From positions 39,926,037 through 39,990,036 of the forward strand of contig CM043966.1 of NCBI GenBank assembly GCA_014529385.2: a DNA stretch of 64,000 nucleotides. The letters run 5' to 3'. A model generated the notes under the pieces. It saw only the letters and a program-made list of their open reading frames with translations, ran no database searches and was not told the origin of the DNA. Both the position numbers and the translations under genes were made by a program. Below, one piece after another: positions 10,432-20,944 of this stretch. Each line of letters begins with the position of its first letter. The stretch's first letter is position 1. This DNA comes from Adiantum capillus-veneris (taxonomy: Eukaryota > Streptophyta > Polypodiopsida > Polypodiales > Pteridaceae).

Positions 10432-11244
10432 ATGGCCACAGATATAGTGGACCTGCACCCGCCCTCCAATGAATGGGATGTGGTGATGACGAAGCTAACC
10501 GAGTTGAGAGCACAGTCCATGGCTTCAGAAAGTGAGATGGCAGCTCTCAAGGCCACTGAAGTGAAGATTAAGATGGAAATAGACACTTTACAAGGACAAA
10601 ATGAAAGGCAGAAAGAGAGAGAAGCGGAGCTACAGGCCAGCCTAGCAAGGGCACTACAAAGATGCCAGGCAATGGAGGAAGAAAATCAAGCAGCAACAAA
10701 AAGAATGCAAGGAGTTGAAGAGGAATGTCAGCAGCTCAGCAAATCACTGATAGATGCCGAGAGGGAAAGAGATAACCTGACCCTACAACTGGCGAAAGAG
10801 TCTAAAGAAGTTGAAACCATGAGAAACGCCAAAGAAAAGGCGGAGATAGATCAAGAAGCCAGCCAAGATGAGGTCCTTGAGCTCAAGGACCAGCTCAAAG
10901 TGAACATCCAGAGGCTTCGAGCATCCCTTGCCAGAGTCCGAGCTACTAGCTCGACTCACATCACTACGGAAAGTCAACTCTATGAAGAACATATGCAAGA
11001 ACTTCAAAAGGAGCTAACTCTAGAGAAAAAGCAAAGATTGATGATGGCAGAAGGGTCTATTGTCATGCAAACAAGAATGGAAGAAGACCAAAAATCCTTG
11101 CAAGAGGAAGTAGAAAGTATAAAAAGAAAGCTCGAGGAGGCGGAGAGGATAAACGCCGAATTAAATGACCTCCTCGTGAATATGGGCGAAGAAGCTGAAT
11201 CAGGAAAACAAAAACTCCTAAAGCAGATTGAGGAGCTGAAATGA
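10432..11244 (+). CDS. ORF-Y coiled-coil half, element A
   Basis: 271-codon ORF with ATG at 10432, 28 bases after the ORF-X stop. Nearly the whole product is a long coiled coil: heptad-like Leu/Ala/Met spacing with Glu, Lys and Gln between, from about residue 20 to 270. Helix breakers are almost absent after residue 15. Element B has a matching ORF (45853-46116 minus, continued at 52369 plus), including ELxLExKQRLMIAE. A long parallel coiled coil implies a dimer or oligomer. The terminating TGA (11242-11244) is followed in the same frame by an acidic linker and the C-terminal domain, so the original ORF-Y was probably one protein of about 600 residues. Confidence 0.75.
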   Translation: MATDIVDLHPPSNEWDVVMTKLTELRAQSMASESEMAALKATEVKIKMEIDTLQGQNERQKEREAELQASLARALQRCQAMEEENQAATKRMQGVEEECQQLSKSLIDAERERDNLTLQLAKESKEVETMRNAKEKAEIDQEASQDEVLELKDQLKVNIQRLRASLARVRATSSTHITTESQLYEEHMQELQKELTLEKKQRLMMAEGSIVMQTRMEEDQKSLQEEVESIKRKLEEAERINAELNDLLVNMGEEAESGKQKLLKQIEELK

Positions 11245-11400
11245 CAGCAAGCAGGAGAGCAAGAGGGCACAGGTCCAGCGGCCAATGAAGGCATTGATTT
11301 AGAGAATGTGGCAGATCCGGTGGACACACCTATGCAAGAGAAAATCCTAGAAGGATCCTCTCAAGAGCCACAAGATCTAACACAAGAAGAGGAATGAAAT

Positions 11401-12255
11401 TTGTGTAAAGCAATAGAGGTGGAGATCAGAGAGACAACAAAAGAAGCCTTAGAGTGGGAGCAGAGGTTTTTCAAGTCTATGACCATTCAGAAGATCGATG
11501 CCAGCACCCTCAGGCGCGAATGGCTTCAACCCTCTCTCCCATATCCATTGCTGAAATATGAAGCAGCCACCATCAATAAGCGGATAAGAGAAGAGCCGAC
11601 CGTACCACTTTACAACGAAGATACCTCCCAACCAGAAGGGGTCAGGCTAATTGTTGACTCTCAGCCAAAATGCAGGAAGGCCTTGCTCACAAAGTACCCA
11701 CAATACCTAATCCACTTGGTAGAGGCACCGAAAAACATCAGAGACAACCTCAGCTTTTGTCCTCTACCAAGGATCAGGACGTGGAAATCCCAGGAGATCT
11801 TGCAAAGGAGCCAACCCACTTGGCTGAATTACCCTAAGCTATCGGGATTGAAGGCAGGTGAGAGAATAAGTGTCCAATACACGGTGAAAACCTTAACGGG
11901 CGCCATCAAATTGTTCACTGGCTCACCTGACCTTACGTACATCATGATGAAGAAAATCTACAAAACACTTTTAGCAGTATTTGAGACATTCAAGACAAGC
12001 CAGGTGACAGAGAGCATCTTTTTCTTCCAAGATACTTACAGATGCGTCTATGATCAGTCTAGTCAGCCTTCCAAGGAGGTGATACATGCGCTGTATCAAA
12101 GGATAATGTTTCTACCATCCTATCACCTCTAGGCCTTTGAAGAAGCGTTCTACACATTTTTCTTCACACTAAACACAAATATTTTCGGCCCAACAATTAT
12201 GAACCTGCATGCAAGATACGAATCACTGATCAAGATGCGTGAAACCATACGATGA
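11401..12255 (+). pseudogene. ORF-Y C-terminal domain, element A
   Basis: In frame with the coiled-coil half after TGA codons at 11242 and 11395. It encodes a domain of about 280 residues shared with element B (53108-53966). Common landmarks: EWLQPSLPYPLLKYE / EWNAPMLPYALLKYE, LIVDSQPK, LIHLVEAPxxIRDN, PTWLNYP, GERISxxYxVKTLxGAI, GSPDL, IMFLPSYHL, and EAFY...IFGP. A TAG at 12130-12132 replaces a Gln codon (CAG in B). The true end is a TGA at 12253-12255. The domain is rich in aromatic residues and has no Cys/His cluster or transmembrane segment. I cannot assign a family. It ends 39 bases before the polypurine tract. Confidence 0.7.
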
Positions 12256-12294
12256 AGAAGCGGATCAGCGGCGGCCATGTCAGGTATGACATGA

Positions 12295-12310
12295 GCAAGG
12301 AGGGGGGGAG
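12295..12310 (+). promoter_or_regulatory. Polypurine tract of element A
   Basis: GCAAGGAGGGGGGGAG immediately before the LTR start TGTTAG. A near-identical tract (AGGAGGGGGGGAG) precedes the element B 3' LTR at 54002-54014. It primes plus-strand DNA synthesis in LTR elements. Confidence 0.85.
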
Positions 12311-13240
12311 TGTTAGAAGCTGGACACACCCCACGGAGACTAACTACTCAGAGGATTATCATTTTCTATAATTATTATTTATTGAGGAAACCTGATTTTT
12401 CACCTTGTAAATATTGGGACTTATAGAAGTTTCCAGATTGTATCCGAGTTTTGATAGATAGATGGAGTAGTTAGTTGATTTTAGAACTTTAGGGTTTGAG
12501 AATTGTAAGGTATATATACCACTTTTTGACCTTAATGAAAGACCTTTTGTCATTTTTAAAACAAGTTTTGAAGTCTGTGAGTGAGCGCATTGTGTACGAG
12601 AGAGAGTGTGAGCTTCATCTTGACGCTACGTGTGCACCGGTGGTCGGAATCAAGTGCGGAGAAGTGCAACGTGTTGCCCCCGACGAGAGCTATGCGCCGA
12701 TACCTACATTGGGCACGTACAGTCTGGTTTTGCAAGCTCCTTCTACGAGCTTCATCTGGTGATTGGGTGAGCATACGTTGTCCGATTTTGCATTGCAGCA
12801 TATCCACGCGTTCACATTGAGTATAACTACAGATTAGGCACTTTAGATTTCGGAAACGAGGACTTACAAATTTCGGCCAGACATCCTACGTGATTTTGCA
12901 CCGTGTGTTTTGGGTTGGGGTTTTGGTTCATAGACCTTAGGGAGAGCGACCTATTGGTGTTAGTAGGGTCTCCTTCAAGTTCTATGGTGTTTCGAGATTG
13001 TTTGATGGGTGTTCAGATTTAGAAAGCATTGTAGGAAGTTTCCTCTTATGCACTCTTGAAGGCTATGACTTAGACAATTGGTAGAGACCTCTCTAGGAAT
13101 TAGTTAGGAGTCTGTCGAGTGTAGGTTGACACCTTATGCTTGCTTCCACACGCCTGCGGGTTGAGCTTTGTCCTTAGCTGACATTATATGTTAGGTGAGT
13201 TCTCGCTGTGCTGACATCCGTCGCGGCGTATCCGTCCAAC
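12311..13240 (+). mobile_element. 3' LTR of element A
   Basis: Begins TGTTAGAAGC right after the PPT and runs about 926 bp; the end is placed at 13238-13240 (CCGTCCA) where the element D inverted-repeat arm begins. The length is close to the 917-bp 5' LTR of element B, and the last 150 bp share its layout (CACCTACGGGTTAG / CGCCTGCGGGTTGA). A TATATATA box lies at 12511-12520 followed by an AATGAAAG stretch. A half-site of A's palindrome, AGACATCCTACG, lies at 12879-12890, 568 bp into the LTR. No second LTR is in the window. Confidence 0.75.
12511..12520 (+). promoter_or_regulatory. TATA box in element A LTR
   Basis: TATATATACC about 200 bp into the LTR, the expected place for the Pol II promoter that drives the element's RNA. 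Position and composition only; no transcription start is known. Confidence 0.5.
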
Positions 13241-13438
13241 TGTGTATTTTGGACTTGATTCGATCAATCAAAGTCAATCCTAGGGTCCATTTTAGTTTTT
13301 TTTAATCTTCAAGTTTTTTTAGTCCTTTTATCCTCTTTTTTAACTTTTTTGGCAACCCTCCTTTTGGATGGTTTGTTCACAATAGTCTCTCTGCTACATG
13401 TTGGTATAGTTTTTGTCCAAAAATTCACATGAAGAGGT

Positions 13439-14205
13439 ACATGGATTGTGATCCATGTTTGGTCACCTCTATACTTGGGATTTGGTGAGCTGATAGCTTA
13501 TGATGTTTGTAGACTACTCCCCAAAACAAATTTGAATGTGGATCTAATCTGAAAAACCAAAGGTGAAATCTTGAGTAAATACTTCTTTTGGAAAAAGTGT
13601 TTATCTATGTCTTAGCTACTTACTTCTCAAATCTCAGTCAAAAATTTTGATGGAGTACATGGATCACGATTCATGTTCCATCAGATTTGGATACCAAATT
13701 TACTATGTTGATTGCTTGCAGTGTTAATAGTCTACTCCACTACTTACTTTTGGATTTGGAAAACTTTGTCAGTCTCACAAAAGAAAAAAATTTGTCTCCT
13801 GGCAATTTTTGACCAGTTTTTGATGTTTGTCTATTTTCTTGCAATTTTTTAGCATGGTGCCTTTCAAAAAGTGCTTGCAAACGGTATCAGCTACCTACTA
13901 CTCAAATCTCAGCTCCATATGATAAAAGGGGACATGGATCATGATCCATGTTTGACCATACCTAAACATGAAATTTGGTCAGGTGTACGCCTACACTCCG
14001 TGGACATCAAATTTTTCCTTATTTGTGGATTTAAATTTCAAAAAGTAAAAAAAGGCCCAAATTTTGGTCAATTTTCAATGTTTTTGTATCTTTTTGCCCA
14101 TTTCTTGATTTGAGTGAGTTTTTAGTGTCAATTTCTCATCGAAAAGTATATTCAATGATCTGGAACTACACTAGACTCATGGTATACATGGATCGCGATC
14201 CATGT
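13439..14205. repeat. Palindrome array, element D left copy
   Basis: Four 20-bp sites, ACATGGATCG plus its reverse complement or close variants, at 13439, 13657, 13932 and 14186 (the last is perfect). Distances are 218, 275 and 254 bp. All keep ATGGAT on the left and at least TCATGT or CCATGT on the right, so dyad symmetry is kept when the centre changes (TG, AC, AT, CG). Confidence 0.85.
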
Positions 14206-14734
14206 TCTCGCACCAAATTGCATGAAACTTTCTAGATTGACTCTTTGTGGTTTACTTATCCCCTTTTTGCACTTAATTTTGGGTTTAGATCATCTTTTAA
14301 GTCTCTACCATCAAATTTTTAATTTTTCAGAGTTATGGTCGTTTTTACCAAAATGTGTTTTTCATCCTTTTTTTTGCTAATATTTTCAGCCCAATTTGAT
14401 GGTTGTAGTTTCTACTTACCCTATTCCTAGGTACTGAAATAAAACTACCAACAAAAAAAAACAAAACGGTACAAAATAAAGTCAAAATAGAAGACGGAAT
14501 AGCACTCTGAAAGTAAGGAGAGAAGCGAATAATGAAATTCTTTGGGCTATCGCACTCACAGCTCTCTTTACCTCTCAAGAATAGATCTAGCAAGTCTTCG
14601 ACTTCTAGACTCTATCAAGCACTAACCCGTGTGTCTAGTTGCTTCACTGCTAAGGTGTAAACTGAATGGGAAGGCAAATCTTTGAAAAAGAATGCTCTAA
14701 ATATGCACTAGGTCACTCACCATCTAAGGATCAT

Positions 14735-14756
14735 TCCCCCGCTACAATGACGCCAA
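14735..14756 (-). promoter_or_regulatory. Probable primer-binding site, element D left copy
   Basis: On the minus strand TTGGCGTCATTGTAGCGGGG follows an LTR end CCACTAACA. It resembles the TTGGCGCCG...CCGGGGA site of element B and of Tat/Athila-type gypsy elements, with changes in the middle. Confidence 0.6.
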
Positions 14757-15077
14757 TGTTAGTGGGTTGTCGTGATCGGACCTCTACAACATTGCTTTCT
14801 AACACTAACATAATGTCAATACTCAGGGAAGCGACTTGGATGGGGCACAAAGACTATTTGAGGTTGCCAATCTCAAGAAGTGAACCTAACAAGCAAATAC
14901 ACCAACTCAACAAGCAAACCACCACTAAATGATCAAAAAATCCACCTATGTCCTTTCTCATCGCTCTAGCTCATCGCGCCATTTTGTCATTCAAACAAAA
15001 TCAAAATGCAACGAGACTTTAGGAGGAGGTCTAAGGCACCTAGGGGCACTATCCTACCAAGTTTGGTTGCAATACGG

Positions 15078-16307
15078 AAAGGTACCAAAATCATGGTCCA
15101 TAATGACCAAGGTCCTAAAAATTGCAACAAAATTATCCAGAAAGATCGCCCTATGGTCTAGGAACACTCTCCTATGGTCAAAACATTAAAAAACAGTGAT
15201 TTGAGAAATTTTAAGATTAAGATCACTAACAAGTAGTTGCAAGTCACAACAAAACTAACAATGATTACACTCAATTGAAAGAGCAAAAAATGGGAAACAC
15301 AATGCAAGTCTCGGAATTGAAATTGATTACCCAATCATTGAGTTATGATGATCACAAGTTGGAGCAGCTTTACCGCTTGAGCATACGTACAGCAGAGTTC
15401 TTTTCTCTTCCAAAGATAAGCCTCCTTTCACGTTAAGGTTATTCACTTTTACACCTAGGGCTTACTAAATGGATAGTGGCTGACTCACATGGACCTTTAC
15501 AATCATCATGACAAAATTACAACTCAAAGAATTGACCTGCTATTGCTGTAATCATGGGCACCCATTCAATTAATCCATCAACACCTATATGTTTGAGGGT
15601 TCAAGAGTGTAAGTTTCTAGGAGGAAACCAAAATGGGAGTCGGACCATCACAAACACCACGAAACATGAAGCTTTTACACCTACAATAGCAGTTTAAAAA
15701 TGAGCAGGGTGCTAAAATCTACAAAGATGGTAACGATCCATACCATCTATAAAGATGGTATGGGCCGTTGTTGTGTGAAAATTGAAGAGAGACCTAGTGA
15801 GCTCAAGATCATAGTACCAATCGATTATAGTGGGGATGAGTAATGAAACATGTACTTAGTTGTGAACAATGTCTTTATTGTGTATAAGTGGGGATTGACA
15901 GGCAAAAGGAGAAGGTTGATGTCGATCTTGAAGAGAAGCCACCAAATCTAGACATTTCTAATGCAAAGCTTAGGTAAGTGAAAGTGGCTACTCACTTCAG
16001 CACAATACATATGTCATGAACCCAATGTGAGAGAGTTAATGGAGCAAAGATGCTTACATGTGTTCACATACAAAGTAGAGAGATACTCTGGTGATCATGC
16101 TGGACAAGTATGGCCAAAGGTACTTAGTGGTAGACCGCAAATATCTTGAGGGATATAAGTACTTTGGAGTGCCACTCCACCAGTGAGGCTCCAGACACAA
16201 TTTACACTATAAGGGTGCATGAGACAAGAACTGAGGGTAGAGACGCAGATGAGAAAGTAGCTAGCCAAAACTCTTCAGAACACCTATCAATGGGTATGAG
16301 GCGATAG
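15078..16307 (+). other. Remnant 5' region of another gypsy relative
   Basis: Mostly noncoding. At 15738-15763 there is a 26-bp near-perfect palindrome, CCATACCATCT, four bases, then AGATGGTATGG. At about 15990-16190, with frameshifts, a translated stretch reads HVFTYKVE...LDKYGQRYLVVDRKYLEGYKYFG. It matches the N-terminal Gag domain of element A (VYTYGVE...VVDKYGREYRVV). The palindrome lies about 250 bp upstream of that domain, the same relation as in element D. Confidence 0.55.
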
Positions 16308-17063
16308 GTGTGGCTAGGATTTAGAGTTAAACTGTTAGACTTTTTATGCGCAAAGATGAAGATTAGGCACAAGCATACCATTCCTTATTACCCGCAGTGT
16401 AATGGCTTAAATGAAAGGTTCAATGGTGAGTTGGTACAGATTCTTTCAAAAGTGACAGAGAACCAAGGAAAGAATTGGGATTTGAAATTGCCTAGTGCAT
16501 TATGGGCTTACCGTACTTCGGTGAAGACAGGTACAGGGTTTACTCCATTTCATTTGGTATATGGAAAGGAAGCACTATTACCTATGGAGGTAGAGTTGCC
16601 TACAGTATAGATGTTAGAGAAGTTTCTTGGGCCGCCTAGTGATGCATTCAAAGAGAGGCTCTTACAGTTACAAGAGGTTCAGCTGGATAGGATGAGTGCA
16701 TTGGAGCATTATGGGCAGATGCAGGATAGGGCTTTGGCAAAGATAAATGAAAAGGTAAAAAGTAAGGGTATCAAGAAGCATGACTTGGTTTTGCGCTACA
16801 ATAGTAAGCTGGACAACACCTTCCAAAAGAAGTTTCAGATTAAGTGGGAAGGCCCTTTCAAGGTAGTGGAGTGTTTACCGAATGATACTTATCAGTTAGC
16901 TAACCTGGATGGGATTCTGCATAAGTCAAGGGTAAATGGATTGCGTCTTAAATTTTATCATGCTAGGTTAATGATGGTGGAGCAAGATGAGATGTCTGCA
17001 GAACAAGTAATCTATGTGAAGGATGAGGAGACTTGTGACGTTGCGAGTCTCATATCTCTTTAG
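16308..17063 (+). pseudogene. Gypsy integrase C-terminal half
   Basis: End of a Ty3/gypsy integrase, the enzyme that inserts the element's DNA. Residues HTIPYYPQCNGLNERFNGEL hold the catalytic Glu region; KNWDLKLPSALWAYRTSVKTGTGFTPFHLVYGKEALLP and the GPY-type tail NTFQKKFQIKWEGPFKVV...NDTYQLANLDG follow. A TAG at 16608-16610 interrupts it in frame. The N-terminal zinc domain and first two catalytic Asp residues are absent, so it is a fragment. A long LTR-like stretch with a PBS at its end follows directly. Confidence 0.85.
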
Positions 17064-17074
17064 CCAGGTGGTTA

Positions 17075-18398
17075 TGTGGGGCCCACATGTGTACAGGTAG
17101 GACCACATGTACATAGTGCATCGTTTTTCACTATCACCAGTACCAGTGTGTTTTTTCTATAATAATGAGTATTTGGTAGCACGTTTAACTTCTCGAGGAA
17201 GCTATCCGCGGGCCGACGACATGAGTTAAGCAGGTGCTTCAGATGGCATCTAGTGGCGTCAGGAGGTCGAATGGGGTCAATACTTGCACGTGGATAAGTA
17301 CGGACACAAAGTGGGTGTTTTCTTGTGATAATTATGCAGAAAGGTCATCATGAGGACCATATTTTGGGGCCACTTCACGTGGTGGTGGGAGGCATTATTG
17401 AAAAAAGCTGAGTGCCAGGTGCGTGGATGATGCAAAAATGTGACAACTATGCACTGCGAGGTCAATTTTTGGCCTGTTCGGGGTCTGTTTGAGGTCATCT
17501 AAAAGGCCAAGGGTGCCCAAGTAATAAAGCTAAGTGTGGGAACTGAAAAACCTGAGAGAAGATCAGAAAAAACGTGGAGAGAAGAGGAGGAACAACTGTT
17601 TTGGCCCTAAACTGCTCATCCGAGATCGGATCTGAGCACTTTGACATTGTAGACTGAGGTTTTGGGCCGTTCTGGGTGCAATGGCGCTGTCCATTTTTCC
17701 AAATTCCTCACTCTTTTTCTGCTATTTTTCTGTGAAATCTTCTCTGGTGAATGAAGCCTCTGCTTAACTTTGTGGTTGTATCTGGTGTATTTCTTAAATA
17801 CTGTGTAAACTATTTGCCCCATTGGTGTTGGCCCAAGCTCATTTGTATCTAAACTCTCCTCTTTTGAGCCGAGTTTTTGGGTGTGTGTGTGCGCGTGTGT
17901 CTCTGTGTTGAGTGGGCAAGTGGGAAGTCTCTCTCCTCTCACTCCATTGGTGTGTTCCCTGTCTTGGCCAGGTGGATTGTGTAAGCCGAGTGGTGCCCCA
18001 TAGTGTGTGTGTATATCCTTCCAAGAGTGTGTGTCGGGTCACTATAGAGGCGTTTTGTGTGTTTCCATCCCGCTCACACCGTATTGCAACCAAACTTGAT
18101 AGGATAGTGTTCCTTGGTGTCTTAGACCTCCTCCTAAAGTCTCCTTGCATTTTGATTTTGTTTCAGTGACAAAATGGCACGATGACCTAGAGTGATGAAA
18201 AAGGACATAGGTGGGTTTTTTGATCATTGAGTGGTGGTTTGCTTGTTGAGTTGGTGTGTTTGCTTGTTAGGTTCACTTCTTGAGATTGGCAACCTCAAAT
18301 AGTCTTTGTGCCCCATCCAAGTCGCTGCCCTGAGTATTGACATTATGTAGTGTTAGAAAGCAATGTTGTAGAGGTACGATCACAACAACCCACTAACA
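17075..18398 (+). mobile_element. LTR upstream of element D (start uncertain)
   Basis: The end is well placed: CACTAACA at 18391-18398 directly before a PBS. The start is inferred from the first TGTGGGG after the integrase stop. The same unit therefore sits like a 3' LTR of the integrase-bearing element and a 5' LTR of element D. A tandem element made by LTR recombination would explain this, as would chance juxtaposition. The last 320 bp are repeated inverted at 14757-15077. Confidence 0.45.
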
Positions 18399-19864
18399 TT
18401 GGCGTCATTGTAGCAGGGGAATGATTCTTAGATGGTGAGTGACCTAGTGCGTATTTAGAGCAATATTTTTCAAAGATTTTCCTTTCCATTCCGTTTACAC
18501 CTTAGCAGTGAAGCAACTAGACACACGGGTTAGTGCTTGATAGAGTCTAGAAGTGAGAGACTTGCTAGATCTATTTTCGAGAGGTAAAGAGAGTTGTGAG
18601 TGAGATAGCCCAAAGATTTTCATTATTTGCTTCTCTCCTTACTTTCAGAGTGCTATGCCTTCTATTTTGACTTTATTCTGTACCGTTTTGTTTGTTTTTG
18701 TTGGTAGTTTTATTTCAGTACCTAGGAATAGGGTAAGTAGAAACTACAACCATCAAATTGGGCTGAAAATATTAGCAAAAAAAAGGATAAAAAACACATT
18801 TTGGTAAAAACGACCATAACTCAGAAAAACTAAAAATTTGATGGTAGAGACTTAAAAGATGATCTAAACCCAAAAATAAGTGTAAAAAGGGGATAAATAA
18901 ACCACAAAGAGTCAATGGTGCAGGAACATGGATTGCGATCCATGTATACCATGAGCCTGGTGTAGTTCTACATCATTGAATATACTTTTCGGTGAGAAAT
19001 TGACATTGAAAAATCACTCAAATCAAGAAATGGACAAAAAGATACCAAAACCTTGGAAATTGACCAAAATTTGGGCCTTTTTTAACTTTTTGAAATTTAA
19101 ATCCACAAATAAGGAAAAATTTGACGTTCACAGAGTGTAGGCGTACAAATGACCAAATTTCATGTTTAGGTATGGTCAAACATGGATCATGATCCATGTC
19201 CCTTTTTATCATATGGAGTTGAGATTTGAGTAGTAGGTAGCTGATACCTGTTGGAAGCACGTTTTTGAAAGGCACCATGCTAAAAAATTGCAAGAAAATA
19301 GCCAAACATCAAAAACTGGTCAAAATTTGCCAGGAGACAAAAGATTTTCTTTTGATTGACAAAACGTTTTCCAAATCCAAAACTAAGTAGTGTAGTAGAC
19401 TAAATTTGGTATCTAGATCTAATGGAACATGGATCCTGATCCATGTACCCCATCAAAATCTTGACCGAGATTTGAGCAGTAGGTAGCTGAGACATAGACA
19501 AACACTTTTTCCAAAAGAAGTATTTACTCACGATTTCACCTTTAGTTTTTCAAAATCGATCCACATTCAAATTTGTTTTGGGGAGCAGTCTACAAACATC
19601 ATAGGCTATTAGCACACCAAATCCCAAGTATAGAGGTGACCAAACATGGCTTACAATCCATGTACCTCTTCATGTGAATTTTTGGACAAAAACTATACCA
19701 ACATGTAGCAGAGAGACCATTCTGAACAAACCATCCAAAAGGATGGTTGCCAAAAAAGTTAAAAAAAGAGGATAAAAGGACCAAAAAAACTTCAAGATTA
19801 AAAAAAACTAAAATGGACCCCAGGATTGACTTTTGATTGATTGAATCAAGTCCAAAATACACAA
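18079..19864 (+). repeat. Right arm of the 1.8-kb inverted repeat (element D leader)
   Basis: Complement of 13242-15077. It starts inside the LTR (CCGTATTGCAACC) and ends in the leader (GTCCAAAATACACA). Differences of a few percent plus small indels mean it is not a recent duplication. Stretches such as AAACTACAACCATCAAATTGGGCTG are shared by both arms in opposite orientation. Confidence 0.8.
18399..18420 (+). promoter_or_regulatory. Probable primer-binding site of element D
   Basis: TTGGCGTCATTGTAGCAGGG directly after the LTR end. The core TTGGCG and the terminal GGGGA match the element B site at 27002; the middle differs, so the priming tRNA is uncertain. Confidence 0.6.
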
Positions 19865-20552
19865 AAACCATATAGCTAGCATCAAGGGACCAATGACAAG
19901 TTGTTGTGTGCCAAGTTTTAGTGCATTCTGATACAAGAGTACATGGATCACGATCCATGTCCCCCTTTCACAGACTGAGACCAAACTTGTACCATAGTTG
20001 AAGCAGGTCACAAGGAGCCTAGTGATCTTTTCAAAACTGAACTTGGACATCAAAACCCAAGTCTAAATCCTAGAATTGTCAAGCACTCTAGGAAAGTACA
20101 AGATTTGACCTAAATTTCAACCTGGAGGTCCAAATCCAATTTTTTAATAAAATTATAGCATCTATTAATCATGTTGAACCTAATGGTACCAAGAAAAGTG
20201 AATTTGGTCTCCACACATGGATCAAAATCCATGTATCCATGGTGACTTCTTGACTTGAAAATTTACAGATCCATAGTACATATACAAGGAAACATATCCC
20301 GAAGTGTGTTGGGCATTTGAACTATCAAACCAAGTCCAAATTAAAAAATATTCGAGATTTGGCTTGTGGACGTAGTGAGTAACAAGTTGCCAAGAGATGA
20401 AGTCCAGATGTGGTTGAACATGGATCGTGATTCGTGTCCCCCAACCTCAGAATTTGATGAAAATTGGCACAAGGTCTGCATATAACCTTGTGTAATTACT
20501 TTCAAAATTTGAAGTGAAAATTTGATAGGGGATCATGGATCGTAATCCGTGT
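18926..20552. repeat. Palindrome array, element D right copy
   Basis: Eight 20-bp sites of the ACATGGATCG dyad at 18926, 19180, 19427, 19644, 19941, 20215, 20418 and 20533. Distances are 254, 247, 217, 297, 274, 203 and 115 bp. Central bases vary (GC, AT, CT, AC, AA, GT), while the arms ATGGATC and GATCCAT are kept in most. The array lies between the PBS (18399) and the first gag ORF (20945), that is in the leader. Confidence 0.88.
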
Positions 20553-20944
20553 ACCTTTTCATAGTGGGGGTATTTGACTCAATGATCTTGTAGATATATG
20601 TGAGTATATCTCAAATCTCAAGTTTGAGCTAAAAATACCTTGAAGAGACAAGATACAAGCCAAAGTTCTTGTGTCCTAGTCTTGAGTCTATTTTGAGTGC
20701 TGGTTCAAGTGTAATTCACTAGAGTTGCTCTAACATTGATACACAATTCCAAATTGAGTCAAGTATAGCTAGGAAGAAAGCTTGTAAGCAATAGGAAACA
20801 TCTTGACCGAAGCAAAATTTCTCCAATTTTCCGAACTCCAAACTTTTAGGATTCACAAAGACCTGACCTTTGGGAGAATAAGTTGCACCTAGCCAAGTTG
20901 GGCTTGTCAAAGACTATCTTGAGAGTTTTGAGTGATCCTTTATC

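Larger units (their letters stand above)
13242..15077 (-). repeat. Left arm of a 1.8-kb inverted repeat (element D leader)
   Basis: Reverse complement of 18079-19864, imperfect but followed along its whole length. Read on the minus strand it contains the last 320 bp of an LTR (15077-14757), a PBS, a leader and four palindromes. It ends at the LTR of element A. It is thus the 5' part of a second, truncated copy of element D facing the other way. Short ORFs inside it have no coding signature. Confidence 0.8.

Noticed and set aside
8840-12255. Envelope gene of a retrovirus-like element
   Set aside because: Position fits, but no signal peptide, transmembrane segment or cleavage site is visible; coiled coil alone is not enough.
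18399-18420. tRNA gene
   Set aside because: Short tRNA-complementary stretch after an LTR, no cloverleaf; it is a PBS. No tRNA or rRNA gene was recognised anywhere.
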